From: Paenibacillus sp. FSL H8-0332
Lineage (GTDB): Bacteria; Bacillota; Bacilli; Paenibacillales; Paenibacillaceae
DNA: 64,000 nucleotides
NCBI RefSeq assembly: GCF_037963835.1
Contig: NZ_CP150145.1
Span: forward strand, 6,200,001-6,264,000
Direction of reading: 5' to 3'
Shown one piece after another: positions 41,233 through 50,477 of this stretch (position 1 is its first letter; every line of letters begins with the position of its first letter). The notes under the pieces were generated by a model that searched no databases, was not told where the DNA came from, and saw only the letters and a program-made list of their open reading frames with translations. Both the position numbers and the translations under genes were made by a program.

Positions 41233-42405
41233 ATGCGACAAAAATTACATACTGCAGTCCTGTCAGCCTGTCTGCTGACTTCATCCATACTGGCACCTGT
41301 CCTGCCGTCTTCTACCGCTTATGCTGCAACTTCTTACACGGCCAAAGTGTACGCCAGCTCCCTGAATGTACGCAGTGAGCCTGCTGCAAGCGCTGCCGTC
41401 ACAGGCACTCTGGCTGCCGGAGCCACCGTTACCGTCACTGAAGAGCAGCATGGCTGGCTCAAGGTCCGGGCCGGCTCTGTCTCCGGCTGGGTAGCCGGTT
41501 ACTATCTGAAGCGTACCAGTGGAAGCTCCTCCACCAGTACCTCTTCCAGCTCCACCGCCTCCAAGGCATCGGCCAAGGCGGCGGTTAAGACCACAGCGGC
41601 CTCCAGCGGAACGGCTGTCGTGACCGCGTCTTCCCTGCGCATCCGCAGCGGGCCGGGAACCGGCTATGAGGTGGTCGGTTCCCTGCAATCCGGCAACAAG
41701 GTGACACTCCTGCTCCGGCAGGGAGAGTGGTCGCGGGTCCGCACCGCCGGAGGAACCGTCGGCTGGGTATCCTCCGGGTATCTGTCAGGCGGAACCGTCC
41801 GCAGCGCAAGCACGGTCAGCTCGAATAGCCAGACTCCGAGTGTTGTACGGAAATCCGGCAGCATCCGGGGCAAGCTGATCATAGTGGACCCTGGCCACGG
41901 CGGCACCGATCCGGGCATGCTCGGGACAACCTATGACACGATGGAGAAGGATCTGACGCTCCAGACCTCCCTGTACCTGCGGGATTATCTGACCGCCAAG
42001 GGAGCCAGAGTGGAGATGACCCGGACCCGCGGGGACCAGAAGCCTGCGCTCTCCCAGCGGGTGCAGCTCGGACGGCAGCTCGGTGCGGACGCTTTTGTCA
42101 GCATTCATTATAATTCATCGCCGAAAAATGTCTCCGGCACGCTGACCTTCTTCTACTCGCAGCAGAATGATCTGCGGCTGGCCCGGGCAGTGGAGACCCG
42201 GCTGGGTGAGGGCATTGGCCTGCGCAGCAACGGCCTCTCCTTCGGCGACTACCATATTCTGCGGGAGAATCCGCTGCCGGCCACTCTTGTAGAGCTGGGC
42301 TTCCTGTCGAACCCGTACGACGAAGCGATTGTACGCAAGGCGGCTTATCAGCGGAAGGCCGCCCAGGCTGTTGCCGAGGGAGTGGCCGATTATTTTAACA
42401 AATAG
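41233..42405 (+). CDS. N-acetylmuramoyl-L-alanine amidase with two SH3b domains
   Basis: This 390-residue secreted cell-wall hydrolase has a signal peptide (about 1-31, ending AYA-A) and two bacterial SH3 domains (about 34-95 and 128-185) joined by a Ser/Thr/Ala linker. A C-terminal Amidase_3 domain covers about 212-388. The zinc ligands lie in DPGHGGTDPG, MEKDLTLQ and SIHYNSS, and the catalytic Glu in LVELGFLSN. It cuts the bond between MurNAc and L-Ala in peptidoglycan, while SH3b domains bind the wall. GAGG lies 10 bases before the ATG. The gene converges on the HD-GYP gene with only 7 bases between stops. It is a normal member of the CwlC/LytC-like group. Confidence 0.94.
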   Translation: MRQKLHTAVLSACLLTSSILAPVLPSSTAYAATSYTAKVYASSLNVRSEPAASAAVTGTLAAGATVTVTEEQHGWLKVRAGSVSGWVAGYYLKRTSGSSSTSTSSSSTASKASAKAAVKTTAASSGTAVVTASSLRIRSGPGTGYEVVGSLQSGNKVTLLLRQGEWSRVRTAGGTVGWVSSGYLSGGTVRSASTVSSNSQTPSVVRKSGSIRGKLIIVDPGHGGTDPGMLGTTYDTMEKDLTLQTSLYLRDYLTAKGARVEMTRTRGDQKPALSQRVQLGRQLGADAFVSIHYNSSPKNVSGTLTFFYSQQNDLRLARAVETRLGEGIGLRSNGLSFGDYHILRENPLPATLVELGFLSNPYDEAIVRKAAYQRKAAQAVAEGVADYFNK

Positions 42406-42412
42406 ATAAGAA

Positions 42413-43417
42413 TCAGATGCTGATCTCCCGGATATTAAGCTCCGTTCTTTTGCTGAGATCAATATATTCATCCCCGATGCGGATCAGCGGAGTCTCGATA
42501 TCATGCGGGTTCAAATAGACAATCTCGCCGACCCGGCCATCGGTTAAGACTACATCACGCCCCACGGACCGCTTCACGACATTCTCCAGAAAAACGGTTA
42601 CAATATGCGGGTCCAGCGCGCCGAAGCTGCCTCTTCTCATCTGATCCACAATCATATGGAACGGCATCGGTTCATGATACGGGCGCTTGCTGGACATCGC
42701 ATGAAAAATATCCGCCACGGCCACAATTTTACTGTAAGGATCGATCTGCTCGTCCGTCAGCCCCAGCGGATACCCCTTACCGTCATTTCGCTCATGATGC
42801 TGAAGCGCCACCAGGGCAATGCGTGAATTGGCTCCGGTGGTTTCTTTGAGGATCTCGTAGCCGTAGACCGTGTGCTTCTTCACTTGGGTGAATTCCTCGT
42901 CCGTCAGCTTGCCGGGCTTATTCAGCAGCTCTGAAGGAATCTTCAGCTTGCCGATGTCATGCAGGGTTGCAGCCATGGAGAGCACGGACAGCTCCGCCTC
43001 ACTCATCTCCAGCCATCTGCCGATCAGGGTAGACAGCACTGCAACGCCGATATTGTGCTGATATGTATAATCATCCTTGCCCTGCACCGAATGGAACAAG
43101 GCGAAGATATCCGGGTTGCGCGAGATCTCCTGAATGACCGGAAGAACATCCTTGCGGATATCCGCCAGCGGGATTTTGCGGGAGATTCTATAGGATTCAA
43201 ATAATTCCTTGGACAGGTCCACTGTACTGTTGACCATCTTCTGATAGGGGGGCGCCTGGTCAGCCTCATCTGCAAACAGAATGTCGAACCTGTCGATTTT
43301 TTGTTTACGGATAAGCTCCAGATGCTCGGCATTCAGCCGGCTCCCCGCCGGAATTACAGTCACTCCATAGGCATTAATCAGGTCATTCTTAATCGTTCTT
43401 CCCAGATCATTGTCCAT
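42413..43417 (-). CDS. HD-GYP domain protein, probable c-di-GMP phosphodiesterase
   Basis: This 334-residue soluble protein has a central HD-GYP domain (about 115-275). Metal-site motifs are HDIGKLKIP and HHERNDGKGYP, the latter the diagnostic second motif, with DIFHAMSSKRPYH after it. HD-GYP enzymes hydrolyse cyclic di-GMP. The N-terminal 100 residues have no clear sensor domain and the C-terminal 60 (VVLTDGRVGEIVYLNPHD...) form a small beta unit seen in Paenibacillus homologues. Motifs are complete, so activity is expected. It is monocistronic and convergent with the amidase gene. An involvement in motility or wall turnover is only suggested by the neighbour. Confidence 0.92.
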   Translation of the reverse strand: MDNDLGRTIKNDLINAYGVTVIPAGSRLNAEHLELIRKQKIDRFDILFADEADQAPPYQKMVNSTVDLSKELFESYRISRKIPLADIRKDVLPVIQEISRNPDIFALFHSVQGKDDYTYQHNIGVAVLSTLIGRWLEMSEAELSVLSMAATLHDIGKLKIPSELLNKPGKLTDEEFTQVKKHTVYGYEILKETTGANSRIALVALQHHERNDGKGYPLGLTDEQIDPYSKIVAVADIFHAMSSKRPYHEPMPFHMIVDQMRRGSFGALDPHIVTVFLENVVKRSVGRDVVLTDGRVGEIVYLNPHDIETPLIRIGDEYIDLSKRTELNIREISI

Positions 43418-43524
43418 TCTATCCAGCCCTCCCCTATAACCGCAGCTATGTATTTATTGCCCATATAGCTATTATCGGTTGCAGGCCGGGAAATGCTGAC
43501 AGGCAGTCCGTGAACCTTACATGC

Positions 43525-45105
43525 TCAGGCTTCTTCTTCCTGCTTGCGGTATTCTCTTGGTGTGAGGCCGGCGGTTTTTTTGAAGACACGGCTGAAATAC
43601 TTCTCATCCTCATAGCCCACCAGCTCCGCGATCTGCGACAGCCGCAGATTCGTATTCTGGAGCAGCGCCTTCGCCTTCTCCACCCGGAGGCCGGTGAGAT
43701 AATCCGACAGATTCTCTCCGGTAATCTGCTTGAACTTGCGCGACACATTCTCCCTGCTGATGAAAAAGCGTTCCGCAATATGCTGCAGCGTCATCTCCTG
43801 CGCATAGTTCCTGTCCAGGTACTCCCTGATCTCCTGGACGAGCCGGCTGTCCGGCGTCTGCGGGCTGCCCTTGGACAAGCGGTGCAGCAGCGATTTCAAC
43901 CGGCATTGCCAGTTCTCCACCGAGAACAGCCCTTCGGCGTCATAACAGCGCTCCAGGCTGATCTCTGCCTCCGGCCGCCAGCGCTTCAGAACGTCCAGCA
44001 TCTCCGTCTCCTGATGCAGCAGAACGCGCTCTGTGAGCAGCGGCAGCCCGGCCAGATGTCCGGCCCACTCCTCCGCCACCCGCTCCATCCGCTCCAGATC
44101 GCCGGACAAGACGGCGATTCTGAGCTTATCCAGCCGTCCCTCCAGGCCGTAGTCGTTTGCAGGTCCACTCCCTTCCCCGCGCTTCCTGAAGGGATGAATG
44201 CGCCCGTCCCGCTGCAATAGATTCCGCTCCGCAAGCGCCTGTCCAGCCTGTTCAAGGGCAGACCGCAGCCCCTCCGGCAACGGGTTCAGCGGACTAAGCC
44301 CGATATCCAGCTGAACGCCAAACGCCTGGCGGATGGCCTCATTCAGGCGGTTAAGCATCTCCTCCGCCTGTGCTACAGCGCTCCACAGCAGAACTACAAG
44401 CTCGCCTCCACCCTGCCAGTTGCGGAAGGCGTAGCCGCTCTGGTCGGCCGCCATCACTTCATTGCAGACATTGGCCAGCACGAAGGCCGTCAAGGCCACA
44501 TCGCCGCGAAATCTCCGCAGCAGATGGCAATCTGCGCCTTGCAGCGGGATGACGGCGATCCTGCACTCCTGCGCCCCAATCGGCATCCCCAGCTCTTCAC
44601 AGAGGGCCAGCTTCAGCTCATGGAACGAGGCCTGTCCGCTCACCAGATCGGACAGCATCTTGTCCCAGTAGAGCGGACGCAGCGCGTTCAGCTGCATGTT
44701 CTGGCGCTGCCGCCGCTTCCGTTCCGCCTCCTCCTCCATCCACAGCTTGAAGGCATGCTCCGCAGAGGCAATCAGCTGCTTGCTGTTCAGCGGCTTCAGC
44801 AGATAATCCGTACCGCCGTATACGATGGCCGGCTTCACATAATTGAAATCCTGATACCCGCTGATGACAATCGTCTTCGTATGCGGATAATGACGGTGCA
44901 GCCATTCCAGCAGCTCCGCCCCGTCCATCAGCGGCATCCGCATATCCGTGAAGACGACGGCCGGCTGATGCTCCTGCATGATCCGTATCGCCTCCTGCCC
45001 GTTGGTCGCCTCATAGATCCCGGAGATATTATAGCTGTCCCACGGAACAAAATAACGGATGGCCTCCCGCACATGCTTCTCATCATCTACAATCAGCACC
45101 TTCAT
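43525..45105 (-). CDS. YesN-type response regulator (receiver plus AraC HTH)
   Basis: A 526-residue regulator. A receiver domain (about 1-120) has its phospho-Asp in VVFTDMRMPLMDG and Lys in YLLKPL. A long middle region (about 125-410) has no clear domain. A C-terminal AraC pair of helix-turn-helix motifs (about 420-520) includes HIAERFFISRENVSRKFKQ and IAELVGYEDEKYFSRVFKK. The ATG at 45105 has AAGGAG 9 bases upstream, and the frame to 45165 overlaps the kinase gene. It lies 49 bases after the YesM-type kinase gene, its cognate sensor. The divergent ABC operon is the likely target. Two near-identical inverted repeats there (47021, 48887) are candidate binding sites. Confidence 0.94.
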   Translation of the reverse strand: MKVLIVDDEKHVREAIRYFVPWDSYNISGIYEATNGQEAIRIMQEHQPAVVFTDMRMPLMDGAELLEWLHRHYPHTKTIVISGYQDFNYVKPAIVYGGTDYLLKPLNSKQLIASAEHAFKLWMEEEAERKRRQRQNMQLNALRPLYWDKMLSDLVSGQASFHELKLALCEELGMPIGAQECRIAVIPLQGADCHLLRRFRGDVALTAFVLANVCNEVMAADQSGYAFRNWQGGGELVVLLWSAVAQAEEMLNRLNEAIRQAFGVQLDIGLSPLNPLPEGLRSALEQAGQALAERNLLQRDGRIHPFRKRGEGSGPANDYGLEGRLDKLRIAVLSGDLERMERVAEEWAGHLAGLPLLTERVLLHQETEMLDVLKRWRPEAEISLERCYDAEGLFSVENWQCRLKSLLHRLSKGSPQTPDSRLVQEIREYLDRNYAQEMTLQHIAERFFISRENVSRKFKQITGENLSDYLTGLRVEKAKALLQNTNLRLSQIAELVGYEDEKYFSRVFKKTAGLTPREYRKQEEEA

Positions 45106-45154
45106 CTCAGCCGCTCCTTCAAGAAATAGTCTCAATTCGCAAAAGCCGCCGGAA

Positions 45155-46981
45155 TTAACCGTCAATCTCCTCCAGCGGAATAATCAGCGTAACGGTAAGG
45201 CCTTGGCCGTCTTCATTATTCTTCAGCTGCATCTCCGCTGCGCTGCCGAACTGGAGCCGCAGGCGGGCCAGCACATTGTACAGGCCAATCTCCTCCTGGT
45301 CCGGCTGGCTGCTGCCTCTGAGGCAGGCCGTAATCTCCTCCAGCCGCTCCGGGCTCATGCCCCGGCCGTTATCCTTCACGGCAAGCACCAGCCTGGCCGC
45401 CCCTTCCAGCCTGCACTCTATCTGGATCAGCCCCCCGCTTATGCCGTCAGCGAAGGCATGCTTGAAGATATTCTCCACAATCGGCTGCAGGATCATCTTC
45501 GGCAGGATCAGCTCCAGAGCCTCCGGCCCCGCCTGAACCTCCAGCTGCAGATTCTCTTCGCCGAACCGCTCCGTCTGGAGAATCATATAGTTCTGCACAT
45601 GCTCAATCTCATCACGCAGCGGTACTTGTATACGCTCGGTATTCATCGAATAACGCATCATGCTGCCCAGGGAATAGATGAGATCATACACCTTCGGCGC
45701 ATTATAGCGCAAGGACAGGCTGGCGATGGATTGCAGCGCATTGTAGAGAAAATGCGGGTTCACCTGGGCCTGGAGCGCCTTCAGCTGATTCGTCTTGTTC
45801 GCCAGCTCCAGCCGGTATTCCTTAACGATCAGCTCATTGATCGTGCGGGTCATACCGGTGATCTTGCGGGTGAGCAGCCCGAACTCGTCCTCCCGCTCGG
45901 CATCCATATGCGCATCCAGCTGGCCGGTCTGCACCTTCTGCGTGAAGTGAATCAGCTTCTTGATCGGACGGGTGAAGCCGATGGAGATCAGCACGGCACT
46001 GATGCCCCCAATCAGCAGGAATAGCAGTCCAATGCCCATATTGAACCGGGTAATCACCCTTGCGTCTGTGTACAGATCCTCATAGGGTACCAGCTTGATA
46101 ATGCTTCCGCTGAACAAAGGGGCCTTGATCTGCTTGTACATTACGATCCCCTGAAAGCCATCCTTCTTCCAGGCGAAATGCCCGCTGTCCTGCTCTGCGG
46201 GGAGACGGCTCCAGCCCGCTGCGACCGGCTTCCCAATCCAGTCCGGATCGGAGGCGAACAGCGCCTCGCCTTGCTCATTCAGCACATACAGGCGCTCTGT
46301 GTCCGAAGTGTACATCGACTCCACAATCCCCCCCAGCTCCCCCAGCGTATAATCGATCGACAAATCTGCCAGTACGCTGTCACTAGGGGTCCGGTAGATG
46401 GGAAAATGGGCCGTAAAGACCGGCACGCTCCCCGGCTTCAGATTGGGGAAGCCGGACTTCACGCCGTATTGATGATCCATATGCGTCACTTCGAGATACG
46501 GGCGGTAAGTTCCTCCGGCTTGCCCCTTGGCGGCATAGTCTGCGTTATCCTCACGGCGGAAAAATCCCTTAAGCAGCAGATTGGACTGCCTGGCGGCCCT
46601 CACATACAGATGAATCTGATACGTATTGCGGTCGGAGAGAAACAGATTGTACAGCTGGGTGGAGATGATGGCCCGGGTGTCCGGCAGAATCGTGCCGGGC
46701 GGGGCCTGGGCGGCGCTTTTGGCGGTAAGCAGGGTGGTGTAGAAGGAGCTGGGAACATTGATTCCGCTGTAGAGCGACATCGCCTGCTGGTTCATGCCGC
46801 TGAAATAACTCCGGAGATTCGCCTCCCCCAGCGTCAGCAGCTTCGTATTCTGCTTCACGGACTGGTCCGTAACCGACTGCCTCGTATAGAGATAAGAGAA
46901 GGTCACAGAGATGCCTGACGGGATCACTGACGCCAGCAGCACTAAGGCCATCAGCCGTGTCCGGATGCTGTTCTTGAACAT
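45155..46981 (-). CDS. YesM-type sensor histidine kinase
   Basis: A 608-residue membrane kinase. A helix at about 10-32 is followed by an extracytoplasmic sensor (about 35-285), a second helix (about 290-312) and HAMP. The His_kinase domain carries the phospho-His in QVNPHFLYNALQSI, and a HATPase domain has ENIFKHAF and DNGRGM. The start at 46981 has AGGAGG 7 bases before it; the longer frame to 47227 overlaps the ABC permease gene on the other strand and is rejected. It senses an extracellular sugar or the loaded binding protein and phosphorylates the YesN-type regulator. It is divergent from the ABC operon it probably controls. Confidence 0.94.
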   Translation of the reverse strand: MFKNSIRTRLMALVLLASVIPSGISVTFSYLYTRQSVTDQSVKQNTKLLTLGEANLRSYFSGMNQQAMSLYSGINVPSSFYTTLLTAKSAAQAPPGTILPDTRAIISTQLYNLFLSDRNTYQIHLYVRAARQSNLLLKGFFRREDNADYAAKGQAGGTYRPYLEVTHMDHQYGVKSGFPNLKPGSVPVFTAHFPIYRTPSDSVLADLSIDYTLGELGGIVESMYTSDTERLYVLNEQGEALFASDPDWIGKPVAAGWSRLPAEQDSGHFAWKKDGFQGIVMYKQIKAPLFSGSIIKLVPYEDLYTDARVITRFNMGIGLLFLLIGGISAVLISIGFTRPIKKLIHFTQKVQTGQLDAHMDAEREDEFGLLTRKITGMTRTINELIVKEYRLELANKTNQLKALQAQVNPHFLYNALQSIASLSLRYNAPKVYDLIYSLGSMMRYSMNTERIQVPLRDEIEHVQNYMILQTERFGEENLQLEVQAGPEALELILPKMILQPIVENIFKHAFADGISGGLIQIECRLEGAARLVLAVKDNGRGMSPERLEEITACLRGSSQPDQEEIGLYNVLARLRLQFGSAAEMQLKNNEDGQGLTVTLIIPLEEIDG

Positions 46982-47020
46982 GGGGAACCTCCTACAAGTT
47001 GTGTGAGCCGTATGGCCTGC

Positions 47021-47060
47021 AATATAATCCACTTTTCCCGGCATGAAATGAAGTGTTAGC
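47021..47060. promoter_or_regulatory. Candidate YesN operator upstream of ABC permease operon
   Basis: The site contains CACTTTT and ATGAAGTG as outer arms of a 26-base inverted repeat, between the kinase gene and the first permease gene. A matching copy with the same 26-base spacing lies at 48887, before the binding-protein gene. It ends about 75 bases before the permease start codon, a place suited to an activator. Confidence 0.65.
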
Positions 47061-47135
47061 GGTGGCCCGGGCTTTCTATAATCAAGCTGTGAACCCGTAG
47101 ATATCTTACCCAAACTTACCCAAAGGAGAGTCCAT

Positions 47136-48026
47136 ATGAGAAAAACTCTAGGTATGCAGCGAGGCTGGGGACAGCAAATCGTATTTCTCGGCCCCTGTCT
47201 GCTCTTTTTCCTGACCATTGTGGTCACCCCGTTCTTCCTCGGCTTCTACTACTCCTCCACCGACTGGAACGGGCTGGATCTGGACAAAGCGGTCTGGACC
47301 GGCGCGGCCAACTGGAAACGGATTTTTATGAATGACGATAAGTTCTGGGAGTCCCTGGTCTTCACCCTGCGCTTCACCGTGATCTCGGTGGTGGCTGCCA
47401 ACGTGCTTGCGCTGCTGCTGGCCTTCATTCTAATGACGACGCTGAAGACGAAGAAGCTGCTCCGTACCATCTTTTTCATGCCCAATGTGATCGGCGGCAT
47501 TCTGCTGGGCTACATCTGGCAGTTCATCTTCACCAAGGGCTTCGCTACGATCGGTGAGCTGACCGGGATTTCGTTCTTCCAGCTGCCCTGGCTGGGCACG
47601 CCAAGCACCGGGTTCTGGGGTCTGGTCATTGTGTTCGTCTGGCAGACGGCCGGGTATATGATGGTCATCTATATCGCCGGACTGGCCGGGATTCCGAAGG
47701 ATCTCATTGAAGCTGCCCGCATAGACGGTGCACGCGCTCCGCAGCTGTTCAAGAGCGTCTACATCCCGCTGATTATGCCGGCGATCACCATCTGCCTGTT
47801 CCTGACAACCTCCAATGCCTTCAAAATGTTCGACCTCAACCTGTCGCTGACCAAAGGCGGACCGGGCACCTCGACGCAGTCGCTGGCCTATAACATTTAT
47901 GCGGAGGCACTGATCAACAACCGGTATGGCCTGGGTACAGCCAAAGCGCTGCTCTTCTTCGCCGCCGTCTCCCTGATCACCGTCACCCAGGTCTGGCTTA
48001 CCAAACGAAAAGAGGTGTCCGCCTAA
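47136..48026 (+). CDS. Sugar ABC transporter permease, MalF type
   Basis: A 296-residue inner-membrane permease with about six helices and the EAA loop PKDLIEAARIDGARAPQLFKS. The N-terminal stretch (LLFFLTIVVTPFFLGFYYSSTDWNG) is typical of short MalF-like permeases of the CUT1 family. AAAGGAG lies about 8 bases before the ATG. Its stop overlaps the next start (TAATG), coupling it to the second permease. With that permease and the lipoprotein at 48987 it forms an importer for an oligosaccharide of unknown type, lacking its own ATPase. Confidence 0.93.
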   Translation: MRKTLGMQRGWGQQIVFLGPCLLFFLTIVVTPFFLGFYYSSTDWNGLDLDKAVWTGAANWKRIFMNDDKFWESLVFTLRFTVISVVAANVLALLLAFILMTTLKTKKLLRTIFFMPNVIGGILLGYIWQFIFTKGFATIGELTGISFFQLPWLGTPSTGFWGLVIVFVWQTAGYMMVIYIAGLAGIPKDLIEAARIDGARAPQLFKSVYIPLIMPAITICLFLTTSNAFKMFDLNLSLTKGGPGTSTQSLAYNIYAEALINNRYGLGTAKALLFFAAVSLITVTQVWLTKRKEVSA

Positions 48027-48862
48027 TGAACAGCAGCCGCTACCGCCCGGGCAACTTCATCCTCGAAATTGCCGCCATTCTGCTGGCTATTGTCTTCCTG
48101 TCACCATTCTATCTGGTCCTGAGCAATTCGGTTAAAGGGCTGAAGGACATCCTGATCGATGCCGCTTCCTGGCCGCAGGTGTTCCACTGGAGTAACTATT
48201 CCAAGGTATGGGATGCCATTAACTTCCCGCAGGCCTTCTTCAATTCTTTGCAAATTACGATTCTAAGTGTTATCTTCATTGTCCTGTTCAGCTCGATGGC
48301 CGCTTACCAGATTGTGCGCAAGCCGACGCGCTTCAATTCCTTCGTGTTCCTGCTGCTGGTCTCGGCGATGATCATCCCTTTCCAGTCGCTCATGCTGCAG
48401 TTGGTCCGGGTGACCAGCCTGCTGGAGCTGCGCGGCGAGCTGTATGGCATTGTGGCCTGTTATCTCGGCTTCGGGATGCCGCTGTCTGTCTTTCTGTTCC
48501 ACGGGTTCATCAAGACGGTGCCGCTGGAGCTGGAGGAAGCCGCGCGGGTGGACGGCTCGAATCCGTACGGCGTGTTCTTCCGGATCGTCTTCCCGCTGCT
48601 GCTGCCGATTATTGTAACCGTCATTATCCTGAACACGCTGTGGATCTGGAATGACTATCTGCTGCCTGTCCTGGTGATCGGCGGGAATAAGGATCTGACG
48701 ACCCTGCCCGTAGCTGTGACCAAGTTCTTCGGTCAGTACACCAAGAAGTGGGATCTGGCCCTTGCGGGTCTCGTCATGGCGATCACGCCTATTCTCTTGT
48801 TCTTCCTGTCCCTCCAGCGTTATATTGTGGAAGGCGTGACGGCAGGCTCCATTAAAGGATGA
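48026..48862 (+). CDS. Sugar ABC transporter permease, MalG type
   Basis: A 278-residue permease with about six helices, the EAA loop PLELEEAARVDGSNPYGVFFRI and the standard end YIVEGVTAGSIKG. Its start codon shares a base with the stop of the first permease gene. The gap to the binding-protein gene (124 bases) contains a second copy of the inverted repeat found before the operon, so the lipoprotein may have an extra promoter. The partner is the MalF-type permease. The call is secure; the substrate is unknown. Confidence 0.94.
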   Translation: MNSSRYRPGNFILEIAAILLAIVFLSPFYLVLSNSVKGLKDILIDAASWPQVFHWSNYSKVWDAINFPQAFFNSLQITILSVIFIVLFSSMAAYQIVRKPTRFNSFVFLLLVSAMIIPFQSLMLQLVRVTSLLELRGELYGIVACYLGFGMPLSVFLFHGFIKTVPLELEEAARVDGSNPYGVFFRIVFPLLLPIIVTVIILNTLWIWNDYLLPVLVIGGNKDLTTLPVAVTKFFGQYTKKWDLALAGLVMAITPILLFFLSLQRYIVEGVTAGSIKG

Positions 48863-48886
48863 TCACTCGGCCGGCTTTCCTTTGCA

Positions 48887-48928
48887 GCAATAATATCCAC
48901 TTTTTCGAGCAACATATGAAGTGTAAGT
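48887..48928. promoter_or_regulatory. Second candidate YesN operator, before the binding-protein gene
   Basis: CACTTTTTCGAGCAACATAT followed by GAAGTG repeats the arms and the 26-base length of the site at 47021, with the same flanks (ATCC before, GT-AG after). It ends 58 bases before the lipoprotein start codon. Finding it inside an operon suggests separate activation of the binding-protein gene, which is needed in excess. Confidence 0.65.
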
Positions 48929-48986
48929 CATCTATTAATTCCATTACGCTCTAAGAGCAGGAACCACAGACCAGGGAGGTTATTCT

Positions 48987-50303
48987 ATGAAAAGAAAGTT
49001 CGCATTCATCATGGCAACCGTTTGCACCCTCATTATCGCAGGTTGCGGGAACAGCGGCAATACGAATTCCGCAGGCAATGGAAGCGCTACGAATGCTCCT
49101 AACGCGTCAACCGAATCCGCAGCACCGGAAGCCGGCAAAGCGCCTGCCAAGGATGTTACGATCAAGATGTTCCAGTTCAAGGTGGAAATTGCCGAGCAGC
49201 TGAATGCACTCGCCGAAGAATATGAGAAGGAGACGGGTGTGAAGGTGGAGGTCGAAACGCACGGCGGCGGTGAGGATTACGGCGCGCTGCTGAAGGCGGA
49301 GATTGCCTCCGGCTCTGAGCCTGAGATTTTCAATAACGGTGGGTATATAGCTCTTGTTCCTTATATGGACCGCGCCACCGACCTGAGCAATGAGCCTTGG
49401 GCCGCCCAGCTGATCCCGACCGCCAAGACACCGGCAACCGTAGACGGCAAGCTCTATGGCATGCCTATGAATGTAGAAGGCTACGGGCTGATCTACAACA
49501 AGGATCTGTTCGCCAAAGCCGGTATTACGGAAGAGCCCAAGACGCTCCCGCAGCTCAAGGATGCCGCAGCCAAGCTGAAGACCGCCGGCATCACGCCGTT
49601 CGAAGCGACCAATGAGTGGTGGTCGATGGGGATTCATCTCGTTAACGTAGGAATGGCCCACCAGCCTGATCCGAAGCAGTTCATTGACGATGTGAAGGCG
49701 GGCAAACAGACCATCAAGGGCAATGCCGTCTTCAAGCAATGGCTGGATCTCGTCGATGTGATCATAGGTAATGCCCAGGACAACAAGATGACTACCGATT
49801 ATGCAACCCAGGTGGCTGAATTCGCCTCCGGCAAGGCCGCCATGATGCTGCAAGGGAACTGGACGCAAGGCGATATCGATAAAATCGATCCGGCCCTGAA
49901 CCTGGGCCTCCTCCCGCTCCCGATCAATAACGAAGAAGGCACCATCCTGGTAGGTGTGCCTAACAACTATATCGTGAACAGCAAATCCGCACATCCGGAG
50001 GAAGCCAAGGCCTTCCTGAACTGGATGGTCAGCTCAGAAACCGGCCAGAAGTATCTGACCAAGGAGTTCAAGTTCATCCCGGCGGAAGCGAACATCACCG
50101 CAGACGCCGCCGATATCGGCCAGGTCGCCGTAGCCGTGCAGGAGAAATCCGGGAGTGCGCTGGGCTGGAACTGGGATATGTTCCCTGACGGCGTGACCCA
50201 GGGCTTCGGCGCTGCCATGCAGGAATACCTCGGCGGCCAGCTGAACCATGACCAGCTGCTGGAGAAGCTGGATAAGGCGGTGCAGGATATTGTGAAGCAA
50301 TAG
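48987..50303 (+). CDS. Sugar-binding lipoprotein of ABC transporter (CUT1)
   Basis: A 438-residue secreted lipoprotein with signal peptide and lipobox LIIAGC, then a Ser/Asn/Ala linker. The family 1 binding-protein fold follows (FNNGGYIALVPYMDRATDL, MPMNVEGYGLIYNKDLFAKAGI, ASGKAAMMLQGNW, LNWMVSSETGQKYLTKEF). CAGGGAGG lies about 10 bases before the ATG. It follows two permease genes and is divergent from YesM/YesN. It delivers an unidentified oligosaccharide. A terminator follows at 50324. Confidence 0.94.
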   Translation: MKRKFAFIMATVCTLIIAGCGNSGNTNSAGNGSATNAPNASTESAAPEAGKAPAKDVTIKMFQFKVEIAEQLNALAEEYEKETGVKVEVETHGGGEDYGALLKAEIASGSEPEIFNNGGYIALVPYMDRATDLSNEPWAAQLIPTAKTPATVDGKLYGMPMNVEGYGLIYNKDLFAKAGITEEPKTLPQLKDAAAKLKTAGITPFEATNEWWSMGIHLVNVGMAHQPDPKQFIDDVKAGKQTIKGNAVFKQWLDLVDVIIGNAQDNKMTTDYATQVAEFASGKAAMMLQGNWTQGDIDKIDPALNLGLLPLPINNEEGTILVGVPNNYIVNSKSAHPEEAKAFLNWMVSSETGQKYLTKEFKFIPAEANITADAADIGQVAVAVQEKSGSALGWNWDMFPDGVTQGFGAAMQEYLGGQLNHDQLLEKLDKAVQDIVKQ

Positions 50304-50323
50304 GACGGAATGCTTTTAGACTA

Positions 50324-50370
50324 GGGGGTGTCCTCAGCAGCCGGCAAACGGTACTGAGGCACTCCTTTTT
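50324..50370 (+). terminator. Terminator of the ABC operon
   Basis: GGTGTCCTCAG pairs with CTGAGGCACTCC around a long loop, followed by TTTTT. It lies about 20 bases after the binding-protein stop codon. Confidence 0.75.
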
Positions 50371-50477
50371 GGGGTATGCGGTTGACATCCATGGGCCGTT
50401 TGCATTCGGATAAATTTTGGATGTAAAATTTGTTATATCCCCATACCCCTCTGTTCAAAAGGATAGGAGTGTTTTCA

